Assembly (NCBI GenBank): GCA_014338405.1
Contig: JTDE01000444.1
Coordinates: forward strand, 10,294 to 74,293
Direction of reading: 5' to 3'
Length of the DNA: 64,000 bases
From: Paragonimus skrjabini miyazakii
Taxonomy: Eukaryota > Platyhelminthes > Trematoda > Plagiorchiida > Troglotrematidae
The notes under the pieces were generated by a model, which was not told the DNA's origin, did not search any database, and saw only the letters and a list, made by a program, of their open reading frames with translations. The translations under genes were made by a program, and so were the position numbers. Below are positions 1 through 14,000 of this stretch, in pieces (positions within the stretch are counted from its first letter, which is position 1; every line of letters starts with the position of its first letter).

Positions 1-56
1 CGTTGTTGTTGGTTTACCTGCATCTCAGCACTGTTGGCGTTATGTTCTTTACTTAC

Positions 57-278
57 CGCCCCCTGTACATCTTGCAATAGTCCACAGACAGCTCTGGCCG
101 ATTGGGAAGTAGCCTCCGTCAGTGGTAATAATTTTTGTTGAAGAAAAGCGGAATTATTTTCTGCACTCAATCGATCTCTTGGTGCTTGAGTTTGAAGAAT
201 AGACTCACAGACCTCTTGAGATTCTTTTCTGATTAAAGTATGGAATTTCGCTCCTTCCACATCTTGGATTTTGCCGGG
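57..278 (-). CDS. Coding exon of an unrecognised gene, minus strand
   Basis: Read on the minus strand from 278 down to 57, this is 74 uninterrupted codons ending at a strong donor (GCG followed by GTAAGT, at plus positions 51-56). The peptide includes VEGAKFHTLIRKESQEV and later KLLPLTEATSQSARAV. It is hydrophilic and helix-like, as a real exon would be. The frame stays open further upstream to an ATG at 503, with another at 368, so this exon could instead be longer and contain the start. I chose 278 because the TTCAG acceptor there is in phase 0, matching the donor of the candidate exon at 1165-1260. I do not recognise the family. The gene leaves the window on the left. Confidence 0.5.
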
Positions 279-1164
279 CTGAACATGCCTCAGTAGCAGA
301 TGTTTCAAACGAATCAGAGTCCCAAAATATAAAATGCAGAGGCCACAACAGGTCTCATGAAACGCCATACGACACCAATACGCAACAATAAGTTGTAGGA
401 CTGAGGATCCAGCCGTCGAGTGCCCGAGCGAACTGGGAGTGTTCACTAGGCGCGCCGGAGCGTTTAAATTAACACACATGCATACAAACACGCACGACTG
501 CATGTTTCAAGTGCACGGCAGACAACCACACTAACAGTCTTGGGTACGACGTGGACTAGCGTTTTAGGAAGCAATTTACACATTGTACAACAGACAGAGC
601 AGGATTTATAGGGTACTCTACACATTTTCATATTTCACTTTAATTTTTTTACAGTTTGAACCACTTTTCCTCGGATATAATGAACATCACTTGTTTGGAT
701 TGATTCGGCTTAGCAATACACTTTTGCTGTGAGCGTCTCGTCTACTTAGTGCTCTTGTTCTACGTAGATCGGGGTTGCCTATAGTGAGCTATTTAGCGAT
801 TGCATTTTGAACTGACTGTTCGCGTTTATACCCTTGTATCCGGTTAGTTTCCTAAAGATTATCTCCAGTTAATGGCAGTGAACGCTCTCCAGTATGGGTT
901 CCATAAATTTCGCTAGCAATGTCGGCAGGGTTTGAGTAACTTGCTGTGTACTACGCCACCGATTAGCTTTGTATAACAGACACTGTATAGTTCATTTGCT
1001 GCAAACTCGTCTACATGTCCATTGCGATGGATTAAGCAATCGACTGATAAAAATGACCAAAAATATAGTAGTATCACAGAAAAGTCGCAACGGTAACGGA
1101 TAGGCTCAAATGTAGACTTACAAATTAAACGGAAGGTGTTTCGGTAAAAATAGGAACAACTCAC
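279..1164 (-). other. Probable intron of the minus-strand gene
   Basis: This interval lies between the two candidate minus-strand exons. Its left part (279-503) is also open in frame and may be coding if the upstream ATG is used. I see no repeat or RNA gene in it. Confidence 0.25.
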
Positions 1165-1260
1165 CGATAAGTCAAGGTCCGTTAGATTGAGTGGACCACC
1201 ACAAGAACGAAAGACAGTGCCAGAGTTGAGATTCGTTGGAGGACCGATAGAGAATTCCAC
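1165..1260 (-). CDS. Putative first coding exon of the same minus-strand gene
   Basis: An ATG at 1260 opens 32 codons (MEFSIGPPTNLNSG and onward) that end in phase 0 at a good donor, TCG followed by GTGAGT. The next phase-0 acceptor in the same direction joins it to the exon ending at 57. No homology is recognised, so the pairing rests on splice sites and phase alone. The frame also runs on past the donor to a stop at 913, so chance is possible. Confidence 0.3.
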
Positions 1261-1934
1261 AAACGACGTGATAAGATAAAGTTTGAGCGTCGATAGATCA
1301 GCTAATACGGGGAGCTAAAATATTTCACCGTCCAACCGCTCTACCGGCCCAAAATTCGCACGAATGAAGAAGACAGAGATGATGCGAGGTAACCACTGTT
1401 TATTCGTGTTGATGATTCAATTTAAGAGTGATGATGGTTTCAAACAAGTGTACAACGGAAGGTAACGAAACGATATGTACAAAATGTACAAGAATGAATT
1501 ATGAAATATAACTGTGAATTTTTGTCACTACACTAGTTTACTTGCGCGGCCCTTACAATTTATTTCATGGTACGTCACGCCCATGGCCACTTCTGAAGAT
1601 AGATCTTCATTTTATTCTGTATCACCTCATTCCAGACGATGTACTCACACCCTCAGATAATTATTTTTGGCCGTCCAAAGTGAAACGCCCCTTTGTACTT
1701 TTACGGATTGTTGCAGCACGGTACATCGTTTCACTGCCAAGATACTCAGAGCTAAAATAAACGCAAACACGAAGAATCCCCGGTCAATTCTATCCGCTTC
1801 ATAGTGAAAGCCAGCGAAGACAACAAGTCGTAGACTTTTTTGGATATGTACACAGTTCATTGGAAAAACGTGGATCGCGTTGAAATTTTGAAGGTTATCT
1901 GAACGTTGTCAAGGTCAATATCTCGTTTTTGAGA
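1261..1934. promoter_or_regulatory. Candidate shared promoter between two divergent genes
   Basis: About 0.67 kb separates the putative minus-strand start (1260) from the first plausible NUP160 ATG (1935). No TATA box or other recognisable motif stands out. The assignment rests only on the head-to-head arrangement. Confidence 0.25.
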
Positions 1935-2007
1935 ATGGAGTTCGCGGAGGTGTGTGGCTCTGTAGCTGCGCATGTTTCAAAGTCGCGTATTTTGAAAGTC
2001 CATTCAG
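1935..2007 (+). CDS. NUP160: NUP160 exon 1 (tentative, start codon)
   Basis: The ATG at 1935 opens MEFAEVCGSV and reaches a CAG/GTATTT donor after 24 codons plus one base. Joined to an acceptor at 2087, the product continues into the conserved AGGF block, much as in animal Nup160. If exon 2 begins at 2066 instead, this exon does not join in phase. A separate upstream first exon cannot be excluded. Confidence 0.4.
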
Positions 2008-5000
2008 GTATTTTTTGAAATAGTTTTCTTAATGAAAACAAGATTCTCTCACAAGAACATTGCAGGATGTCAGCTTCCCCGATAAAGCTGGCGGTTTTAG
2101 TTATACCAAAAACATAAATTCATCTCAGTCGCAGCGCTTTATTATCTGGTACCGAACCTCAGCAACTATGATTTATTTCGCAGGCATTCTCGTGGAGAAC
2201 TACTAGAATTATTTGATTCATCCGTGGATTATATTCTAGACGATTGCTCCTTAAAGATATGTTTTCCTGGCTCTGCTATTATCGACTGTCACGTTTTCGA
2301 ATCTCGTAACTACATCGATTTCCTAGTCTGTACATCAAACGGGGCGGCAAGACTCACGTTCAGTTGTACTGGAAACAGTCAGGTAATAAATACTTACAGC
2401 TACATGGAATCATTCGTTCACTTCCCCAGGTGTCTAAGGCACATTGTTCTATTTTTTCTGACGATCCTCAGTTTTATTATTTCTATCAAGTCAAAGGACT
2501 GCAACCCTCGCTCATCAAGGTCGCTACGTCCTACATATGTTCTGGTGGCGATGCACTGTTTTTGTACGGTCTTTCCTCGGGGTCCATTCTGGCGGTGCGC
2601 ACAGCTTTTGGTGTTGCTGGTAAGGTCAAATTATAATGATAATATATTCGCGTGCCTTCCGGTTCCTTGTAACTTCAGAAATTATGCTTGTTCACTAATC
2701 TGAGCTTCCCGTTTGGTTGATTTTTGAGTTTCGCCTAATTAGCGTTGTCAGCATATTCATCACCACTACTGGTTTCTTGCGGTGCTGGAAGTATATTACT
2801 TGTATAGGGTATTTCGATGTGAATCAATAGAATGGGGTTTTTGACTTCACGGCAGATTCGGTCTGTTTGATAGTCAGATTGTTGTCCGTCTGCTTTGATC
2901 GCGTGACCGGCTGAAATGGCGTGGGCATGTGAGGTATGTTAAATGTTGGAGCAGCTAGCAGCAGTCCAGCATCTAAGGAGGTTGCACCGTTTTGTTTTAT
3001 AACAGTGGTATGATAAAAGGGAAAACTATACGGGGGACGAAGGGAGAAGTGAGGGAAGAAGGAAAAGACGGGAGAGGAAAAAAATGACAACTCTGGAGAT
3101 ACCTGGGGCTTTATATGCCCAAATGCCAACGACCATCTTGGGATAATCCAGTCACCTAACTTTTTCTTAAATGCATCGGCTGACGGCGCCAGGACAGTCG
3201 TCGCCGGTAGTGCATTCCACGTCGAACAGACTTGGACAACAAAACTATACCGTCTGCGTTACCCATTGTCGATCGTCTGCTAACAAAACGTCATGGGTTG
3301 GTTGTAAAAGTCTTGTCAAGATGGTCTTCCGTTGTGGTAGGGTAAATAGCAGTAGTTAATTGACTGAGGGTCGCAAGAATGTTGGAGTGAGGTCGACCAA
3401 AAGCACGTGAAAAGTGCACGTTTATCCTTAGCCATTGATCCACAAACACTTGAGGTAATTATCTTTCAACTTGCGGAACTGTTTAGACCCGGTTTGTCAT
3501 CCTGTTGTTACAACTTGTCGATGTTTTTTCGCTGATCTTTATTGGGTTCCACAACACGATTGTATGGTCATACTCTTGGAAACTTGGGAGGTAATATTCG
3601 CGGTTTGCGGATATACCCATCCAAACTGTGTCCTTCATGAACAGTTTCCAGTCAAACTAGGTTGATAGCCCTTTTTAATATTCTACCGAAGTGCATCTCA
3701 TCCATACTTTAAATAATTTATGGGGCCGTCCAAAAACTCTCATGTAGGACGTGGCTTTGTTCAACGTTCTCAGTTGGGTCATGAGCGGATTTGAACGTGT
3801 AAATTCAACGGCTAAGAAGGCCACATATAGGGTAATCATTTCCTCTATCTACTTTACTGAGTTCAGTTTATACACTTCTGCGATTTTATCTGTATGGTGT
3901 TAGGTGACTTCAATATCTACTCTGATAACCAGTCACTGCGCTCTCTCCTTTCTCGGTGGTCGATCGTTTAGCCAGGTCGTATCCAACAATCCCGAAGCCG
4001 GTTGAAAAGATTTGATATCGGGGCGCACTGAAATCAGCCTCAACTAGTACTTTTATGGTTTCGTTCTGTTCAAATCATTTGATGTTTGACTGTAACCAGT
4101 GAAATGACGAGAAGTTGCACTAAACCATAGTTGTACCTGTGATTAAGGTTGAATTGTTCCAGTCATTTGTTTGGCTTGCAAATGTATGGTGACTTTGCGA
4201 GTAATCTCACTGACGATGTTACGCACCATGGGGACGAAATGTCAGCCCGGAGAACCACACAGCACTCATACCTTACGTTGCCAACCATCTCCACTTCTTG
4301 GTGCCCACTAGATTGGATACATAACTTTTTGAAAATGATTTGTGGCGCATCACTGACTTATTATCCATATTTGAGCACGGAACCGTTAACCCATGGATTA
4401 GCGGCATTCCTTCAATACACTTATTTTTGCTTATATCGGCACACTCTGTCCATGTGACGTATACTTGGACGGTAAATACATAGGCTTCGTGCACTGTATG
4501 TCTACATTACTGTTGTTCGCTAGCTCCACACAGTTACGTTAATTCGAAATTTTGGTGAGTATAAACCGTTTGCCTCAATTAAGGTGTTCTGCTGTCAATA
4601 GTGGATTGATTTCGGACCCTCATTGCCATGCTATTTCTGGCCATACTAACCATGTCCCTGGGCTCGTCTGACTTTAGACGCATTTTCCAGAAAGATCAAC
4701 TACAGTGTGAACGATCCTCGAGGGATCTTCTCAAAGTTTTGTGTTATCGCTTTTGTCCAATTGAGTTGGTCAGGAACTTCTTTTGTGCATAGTAGACGTG
4801 CGGGCCTGCTTTCAGTAATGAAGTGCTTTGATTATACCTTGTGTAGCTAGAACATTGAGATCAAATGTGCGATCAGGTTTATTGTCTACTTTTGCATATC
4901 ATTGATAATTTATCCATTCATTGATAATGTTGGATCAATTCTAAGTCGTTAATCACTTCAGAATAAAACTTAATCTTGTATGTGAGGTAGCATTGCCATC

Positions 5001-8000
5001 ATTCTGTTGGTTTCATTATTTCGAACTAAAGGTGAGGTAATTTGATTATCAGAAACCGGTACGTTTTTGTGCTTGAATGATCGCCCTACTCAGACATTAC
5101 CTTCTAAGTTATCGGGGCAAAACTTAAAGTGCGCGTTCACGATAGGTACGACCAAATGAATTAAGAAAAATGGGTCATATTCTTGAGGGATGGAAAAAAG
5201 ATAATTCCGACTCAGCTGGTCCTAAACTTTGAAGTCGAAAAGCACGTGAGGGAACGTTTTTCCAACCTTATCCAATATTTCATCTACACAAGACCTGTGC
5301 TCCGATGTATGGTGATAGCATCTCACTGCTGATTACTGCTTCACGTAGTAATCTCATCGAGGAACTGGCCGTCCGTATCTTCTGAGTGACTTAGGTCCAT
5401 GATACGATGCACGGCTGGTTGAACAAGCGCAAGTTTGACATGCTGAGAGGATTCTAATCGTTTTTTGTAGCCACGGCTGTAGGCATATCAGGACGGTACC
5501 CTATTACTTGCGATGAAGTGTGAATTCTGTAGGGCTTCATTGAATATGAACGATGTCGAAGCCCACCGAAAAGCTACCTTTTATTCCGGAACAATATCGT
5601 GTTAAACCTCTGAATACCGATGTTAGAGATCATAGCTACAACCGTATCAAGTAGCCTTGTTTGTTTTATTTCATATTGGTTGACGTTAATTCTTTTAAAG
5701 TTGGGTCATACTGCTGTGTTGATTGTGTGATTTTAAAATGACTAGCTCTCCTCTTTGACATCTTTGTTATTTAGAAAATGTTGAGGTATTTGAGCTGCAC
5801 CAAATTTCCATGATTCAGAAGTTGTGGAGCGGTATTACCCCTTTTACAAAGTAAGTGAACACTTGAATTCCTCAATCTCTTCCAAGATCTGAAGCTGATT
5901 CATCGGTTTCTGTGCTGGATATGGTATTAGTGGGTTTCAGACCTGGTGAAGAACTCGTAGCTACCGTTTGCAAAGACCATCGTCTGCGATTATGGGATTT
6001 AAAGGTTAGTCGCTGTGAAACCAGGTGCCTTGTATTTTATTACAACTTTGTTTGTTGAAATGTTTTGAGCTAACGGCTGCAGCTGGCAACTACTTATGTC
6101 ACTCTGTTTTCACTGTTGTATCACCTTTCGGGACATTCGGAGTATGCACATCGAGAGGCCCTCCAGGCTTCTACAGAATCACTTGAAGTAGCCAGGATTT
6201 GAATTCATAAAGGTTTATTCTGTTGTTGACCCCCTGACCACGAAGCAGGCGGTTACTGAGCGGTTGTGGCGCTCATCTGTCAAGCACACGACCGTAGGTT
6301 CGAGACCTGGTTATCACGATTTATTCTGAATAGGTTTAGGCAGCTTGAAAGTAACCATCCCACTGAATCTTCCAAATGAAGTGTTAACAAGCTGCATGTG
6401 GTATAATAAAACGAAACCTTGACTACTTTAAACTCAGGTATCTCAGCTTAGTTATCTTCACTTGTCCGGTCATTGCTAAATGTTTGGTCGTTCGGATTTA
6501 CCTGGACAATCTTGTGACCAATCTTCAGTCTTTATTTTACGTACGAGTGAAGAATCTTTCAGTTTTCTGTCCAGTAAGGAATTTCAAGGTTGTTTTATCC
6601 CCCCCCACAGAATGCTGGACATGAATAACCTGACACCGTCGACTCATTGAAAAGTCACGCAACGACTCCATTTTCACCCATTCTTCCTTGAGAGCAACAT
6701 AATGCATTTGCTAAACGGTGCACTGGTGGCACATGTATTTAGGGCCCGATCAATGATATGCCTCACATGTCTTCGTGTATATAGAGACATTTGACATTAA
6801 AGATAGCCTAGGCACGAGAAGGCATATTTGAATAGGTGTGTTCTCCATGTTTCAGAAACTACTTCAGACAATTCAGGTACGACTTCAAATTCGTGTTCTT
6901 CGGATGAAGTATACCCTAATCTTAAAACTGACCTTTTGTGGACGTTGAATATACGAATGAAGTCAAGCATTCATTTGTGTCAGCCTCGTCAGTCTTTGTG
7001 GCCTATCGGTCCGGTGTCTAGATGACAAGTCACGTGACTGCTGCTCCATGGGATGACGTCAGTAAGATTTTTACTATTTGTACGGGCGTCGACAGTAGCC
7101 AAGCAAGTCTGCTCCCGCAGGAAGTTATTTTTTTCCTGTCGTTTATAGGTTCCTCTTTGCGATCTGGTTTCAGGTGCGTCACTCATGTTCTTATCGGATA
7201 ACGGACATTGAAGCTTCAGCTTCTCTTTGTTTAGCCCATTGTCTTGTTTGTTTACTCAAGTCACTTTTGACTTCACTTCCTCACAATGCTCCCTGGGGTG
7301 GTCTACTCCCTAGGGAAGTCTCTGAATTTTGTATATTTGTTAAACCTATGTGCTTAATGTCAGTGCACAATGTGTTTTGGCGCTCTAGGCATTTTTATTA
7401 TTATTTCAAATGGTGTTCCCTAGCTGTGTCTCCTGCTACTGTGCAGATAATATCCGTAAATCCATACTCAGAAGTTCCGGGTATTTCAGAATGTAGTGTC
7501 CGCCAAGTGGTTGACTGACCGGTATTGCGTATGCGAACAGAAATCGCCTCACTTAGTTATGCAAACAACACACAGACCATGTTGAATCGTTTAACTGAGA
7601 AACACTTTGAAGTGTTAGTACTGCCTTAAGTCTAATAATCCATTTGTTCCAAGTGGACCACCGGAGACTTTTGGTGATTTCATCTATCTGGACAGTGTCA
7701 TACCTTCGGCCTATGATTAGCTAATAATCTTTTATCAGTGGCGTCGCATATTCACTGTTACTAGCTAAGTATCAGGTTAACAGTGCGTGTGTGTATTCGA
7801 TCATGCTGGGTGACCTAGCCTGTCTGTTAAGACGGCCCATTCGTATTCTCGAATTTTGGTCATCGCTATCTCTGCCAGTTGGTTTTTATCAGGTGGGCTG
7901 GTAATTTGAATAACACTGTCCATCGATGTGAATTTGGTGATTATGCTGATTATAGGGTGTTGTTGTTTAACAAGTTCGTGGTAGCACAGACAGTGATAGA

Positions 8001-11000
8001 CACCTTTTAGCGCTCTGCTAAATATTCCTGAATGCGCCTTGAAATCTCAAATTGTAGGATGCTCCCGAAATAGCACTGTGATTACGCAGACACAACGTTT
8101 GCTAGTGAAGTTATGAAGGTTGTTGAGCGATTTGTTTAATTAGAAAGTTGCATCAGTAATGGCGGTGATATTGAGAATAAAATAGAAGGTCGTGTTTCTT
8201 AGGCTGAGGTGGTATTCGCTAATCTAGAATTTCTCTAGCGACAGAGAGGCATCTCTCTGAGGCTGAAAAATAGCGTACATTGGGCAACTAACAGTGAGGG
8301 TTGCGCTACCTTACAGCTGCGAAGCTTGGTCGCTCAAGTAAGAAGAGGTGAAACGTGTGCGCAAGCTTACAGTCAGCTTGCGTTTAAGTTATCGACGGTC
8401 GTCGTCATATTCTGAGCCAGATGGAATTGAGCGACGCTTGTTCATGAGGTTTATCGAAGTGACAGAAATCCAGTTCTGTTACAATTGAACGCCTCCTTTG
8501 AAACATATCTGTTTACAGCATGCTTTCATAGCCGCTGCGATTTGTTTCCAGTGTTCGTTAGGATCCCTGTCCTGACTCGAACTGGTCAACTTGTTCACTA
8601 GTGCTTCCTGGTAAGCGTTATTCACACTCTCCTCGCTCGATTGCCAGTTAAGTATCATGCATTTACGAACACATGTCTTCGGGGCAAATGATAAAACAAA
8701 ACGGGCACGCACAACAGCATGGTTCAAGTCCAGGTGGTTGCTCCAACAGGCATGACAGTCGTTAACAGAGTGGCGTCACCTGTAACTGACTGTTATGTGA
8801 TCCAACTGTGTCCACGGCTGTAAAGCACATGGAGGTTTCCACATAACACAGTGCCTCTTCCTGTGTTGGAACGTGGTGCTAGAAATATAGGGATTGTGGA
8901 ATGTGCATAGCTGCAGCTGTCTCCCACCATTTTCAGTGAGTGGTATCCGTACACCAAACACCTCCCAGCCGCTTCTTTTATGGAGAAAGACGACCAAACT
9001 GAGCATACAAATCGCCCGCTAGTATGATGATGTATGTGAGTTTAGTCTGCCTCAGAAGGTCAACAAGGGCGTCATAGAACGCATGCTTGATAGCATCCGA
9101 ACAGCCGTCCGTCGGATCACATGCGGATATGACGAAAATACTACGTTTTTCTGATTTGCATCGACAAACCCTAACCGACGTATTGAGTCTGACGGCGCAC
9201 AAGCGACTGTTCACCGGTATCCAATCGAGCAACTATTGTTCTTCTCTGGAACTCAGGGCGATTCCCACTCCAGCTCGACCACGAGATTCAGCTTCGTCAT
9301 CACCAGAAACCCTGAGAGGGAAGCGCTTAGCTCGACGGTTATCTGAAGATGAGTTCAAGTGGATAACGGTGCTAGAATCGTAGACTCGCGTTTCCGACAC
9401 ACCTTACGTTTACACAAACTTGGATGGTTAGGACATGCACTAAGGTTGCCGGCTAGTCGTCTGCTACATCAACCACTCTTTGTCGATACTGCGGCCGACC
9501 ACAGTAAGGTGCGAGGCGAACAGATGATGACCTGACCTAGAAAGGTGAGGTCGTTCACCAAGATGTTGGGCACTCTAGGTCGGATTTGTCTCCCTGGCTG
9601 ATGATCTGGCGGCTTTCATGGTCGGTGGTTAGTGACGTTAGTTGAGATAGTGGTTAATCGAGTTCAGTGGCATGGATGTTGTCGTTCATTGGTGGATTTG
9701 TCTATGAAGTAGGTGCATATAATGACGCGTGGCAGTGGAAGTCATAAGGAAGGTGTCTTGCTGATGACGCCTTACGTAGCTCGGTTGTTTGCCTGCAAGA
9801 CGTAGGCGTCTTGATGGTGAATAGTTGAGCGTAGACAAATGTACTTGATAATAAAGTCCCTCACCTTCCCAGAAGTTTGTTTCGCTCTATATGAATGTGT
9901 GATAGTTAAGTATCGCTGTGAGAATCAGTGATGTATTGCTGTCTGTGACGACGACGTCGGCGCCTGAGGTAACGCATATTAACAAACGCCATCCGTGCTA
10001 TTGTCATAATTGTGATACCAAACAATTACAATCTGCAGTTACACAGTCAGATTCATGTACATCTTTGCGTACGCAACTGTGGAGTGCGAAACTTTGAGAA
10101 TTATTAGTCGGCCACTGAAATGAACACTTCATATTACATTGGGTGGAAACAATTGTGGCATGACAGCTTACTGTCTTAACCGTGCACTGCGATGTGTAAG
10201 TTTTGGGAAAAAGCACTTTTTCCCAAAAATTCGCATTACTTGCAAGGAAAATGGATTTCATTTTCTGGGAACTAGAAACAGTAAGCGTGTCTGCGAATCA
10301 TACAGCTCAGTTGCAATGAATATAGCATGTCAAGTCTACGGTTAAAGTTGGTACACTTTCGGCGCGGTCAGCAAACTGATTGCTCTCTCATTCAGTCATG
10401 GATGTGAGATATTGAGAAGTTTGACTGGAATGTTGGTTTCATCAACACTGAGGCCAACACTACCGTTGTCTTTTGTTTTTAAACAGATCAATTCGAAAGT
10501 GGAGGAGCGTGAGGTTGGCACGTTCTTGGATATCGACACACGCTATTGTGTTGTACCCAACTGATACTGTCCACGGGCCGATTGGATGTGATGGACACAC
10601 TACTACACATCACAAATGCAAGTGATGAAAATGAACAGCAAGCCCCAAAAGCGGTTTGCTATGCTGCGTTTGCCAAGCTGGACAAACTACATATTTTTAG
10701 AACAGGAGTCGAAGAAGATGGGCTAGGAATGGCTTCTCTAGGGGGTTTCACATCTCATTATGAAGACTTTGACTGGCGGATAAAACCTAGAAATTGGACA
10801 TTTCCATTCCAGAGGCAAACTGAACAGATATCACTTCACAATTTGCAGTAGTGACTTTTATCTGCTGTACAGTGCAGCTGGTCGAATTTTTAGAATAAAT
10901 GTAGTGCCCTAAATTCAATCGTGAATCATTTCGGATATACCCTATTACAATAAGCATAAATCAGGAGTTGCAAATGTGAAAATGCCTATCCCGTCCCGTT

Positions 11001-14000
11001 CCGCATTTCTGATAAAATACTCAGTCAAAAAGTCCATCAACCCTGACCAGAGATAAGGATGATTAAGCAAAACCAATTTGATTGTTACACATTAGATGTC
11101 ACTCACAGTCAATCTCAGTTATTACATTCTAATAGATCTTAAAGACGACCATTTTCGATAAGAAACACTATACTGGAGATCTCCTCTTGTAAGAGCTCGT
11201 CAATTGTGTATATCCCATCTACACGTTCATTACGGTCGCACAAATCTGAACATTACTTGAAGACGATCGTACCGGAATGTTTGTATGTGATGGCGGTAGT
11301 CTATCAATTCAGTCTTCCACCCGACTTGATGTGAACCCATGGCCGACGATAGAGGTAATGACTCCATTAAGGTGGGTAGTGCCTGACCTTGCACACCGAC
11401 ATGATACATTTTAGTCCAGTGGTTCACTCAGCCATAGTGCTAAGGCCGAACACTGAATGATGCATGTCAACAAATAATACGTCTTTGGAGATAGAAAAAA
11501 ACTGTAATCGAAATAGATGGAATGCCAAAATAGGGCTGAGCAAGGTCACAACGAAACATCAGTCATGGTTCATTGGAGACTGCCACATTCTCCCGACGGA
11601 CGGTGTGCGAATTATTTGACGTCACATTAGAGCAGGATTGTGTTGTGGACCAACACATTTCCCCAATGCAGACTATCTGCTGAGTCTGTGAGATCGATGG
11701 GATACGTCACGCGTCCGTTGTAACTTAAACAAACACTTCTCAAGACACGGCATTAGTCGCGAGCGCTACATTCTTTATCTTCCCACCTTGACAAATTCCA
11801 ATAAAACTGTATGAAAGAGCTTATAATAACCAGACTTTTAACACACGTGGGTCAGCAAGCGTCAGTGTACAATGCCAACTTAAACACACTGGGGCACCGG
11901 AGAAGAGAGATGCTATTCAGACAGAACATAAACACAATCTTGAGGGAAACAAACAGATATCAGTAGTGTACACTGTGGACCTGGCAACAAAATCCGGAGT
12001 CCATATCAGAGGGTTTACCTAACGGGCACGTCTTCCAGGCGATTTAGCTGAGCAGACGAGCGCAACACACTCCTGAAACCACAATCGGATTTACTGGCTG
12101 TGGGTAGGATGGTCGTGCACGTCTGTTTCTAGCATAGTCACTTGACCCCATCGACCCAGTGTTTAGCCACTACGGTCCACGATCGGTAACATCCGGCTGT
12201 TCACACACGTCTGTTTATCTGTATCAGCGCTTGAAAGGCAGTGCTGAACTGGGAACTAGCATGTGCTGGCAAGCGCAAATGGACACCTCGAGCATCCTTT
12301 TGCCGATGTTATGGCCGACTGACGTAAGGTGCAAGATGGGCAGATAATGACCTGACGTAAAGAAATGAAGTCACTCACTTAAGTGTTGTAGGTCGGGTTC
12401 GTCTCCCATGCTGGGGATCGTGATTTGCAGAGTCGATGCTTGGAGACTTTAGGCGGAGTGGCTACTAATCGAGCTCAGTGATGTGAATGTTGTTGTTTGG
12501 CAGAGTTGTCTGCGAAGTGAGTGTATTTAATGACGCGAGGCAGTGAAAGGAAGGTGACTTGCTGATGATGCCTTAATTTCACTCATAGCTCGGTTGTTTG
12601 TTTGCATGGTGTAGGCATCTTGATGTTGAATGTTTGAGTACGGCCATGTTTGTTCAGCAGGTGGATCCCCTCTCTTTTCTTTGGTTTCCTCCCCCTTTTT
12701 ATCGGCTGAGGCTTTTTTTTAATGGTTGTGTAGTAGTTAAGCAATAGCGCGAACCAATAGTGTATTGCTGTCTTTCTTGTTGATGATGATGGTAAACTAT
12801 ATTTTTGTTATCAATAACAGGGGCAATACAATTACACAATCTGCGCTGATTAAGTTGCATAGACAGACACTGACAGACTGTTTGTGGCAACGTGCAGTTG
12901 GGATTCCAGTGTTCTACAGCGCGTTGAATTTCTGATTCATTCCTTGTACTTTTTTAATACTTACTTCCATTCCCCGTCTATCTACAACTTTTTGTGTTCT
13001 GTTAGAATCTGTGGTAATCTAGACAAAGTATTTTTGCCCTGGTCAGAATTCTAAAGCAACGTGTGTGTGTTTGTGTAACCGAAGCTTTTCTTCAGTTTCT
13101 ACTTAGCTGCTCGACTTACGTTAATCTTGTATTTTCCGCCATTTCTACCTAGCACCGTAGCTGCTCGATCGTGTTGGACCTCCTTGATTCTTTGCCGGAT
13201 TCTGGCGATTATGCTTCTGGCGTAACATCTTTGCATTCGGCATTTGTTCCCGGATTGTACCATCGTATTGCATGCTATCCCATAGATGCGTCCGGCTCGT
13301 CCATGGGTCTTGTCGTATATTTGTCATTATCACACACGTCTAACCTAGGAACAATTCCGAATGATTTAACCTCTGTTGGAGCCTGTCGTTCGCTGAATTA
13401 TTGGTGCTGGATGCATCTAGACGTGAGTAAAGCAGTACAACGCGAACGGGACTGCATCAAGATAGTTGCAATGGAACCTGTAGCTCACTCGCAGCTTAAC
13501 GTCGAAGGTCATGACCGTTTTACTGGCGGAGAATACGCTGAGACTAATGTATTGGATTTTGTGCCTGTTCATTTCAACAATCCTCCGTTCTGGTTTAAAG
13601 AAAATGATCCATACAATGGTGACAAGAAGACTTCCCTTTGCAGTTTCTCAGGTAGGTGCCGAACACTTGATTACCGAAGCTTTTTGATTTGCAGACTCGA
13701 TATGGTTACTCATAGCTTATATGATACTTTCGATAACGACTTTCACTTCTATTCTTCGGCGAATGACATCCATTTCCTGTGATTGTGGAACCCCATCAGT
13801 CAAGAGTGTGAGACATGGTTGCACTTTGCAAAATACTTGTTCTTTATGTAATGTTAATATGGTTATGTTGGCTGCCACTCTGTAAAATGATCTCTTATAA
13901 GGTTATCTTTTTGTCATGTTGTATTTATCGAACTGAAAAATACGGTTCCCAGATAACATCATTTCAGAGTACCACTTTCGTTCCTTAGAAATATCAAGTG

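Noticed and set aside
10546..10851. Plus-strand open frame of 101 codons starting near MCCTQLILSTG
   Set aside because: No homology recognised, no splice signals fitting its neighbours, and it lies inside intron 6 between exons that join in phase.
13652..13782. Continuation of the exon 7 open frame
   Set aside because: The GTAGGT donor at 13652 gives the phase and homology needed for exon 8; the extra residues match nothing in Nup160.
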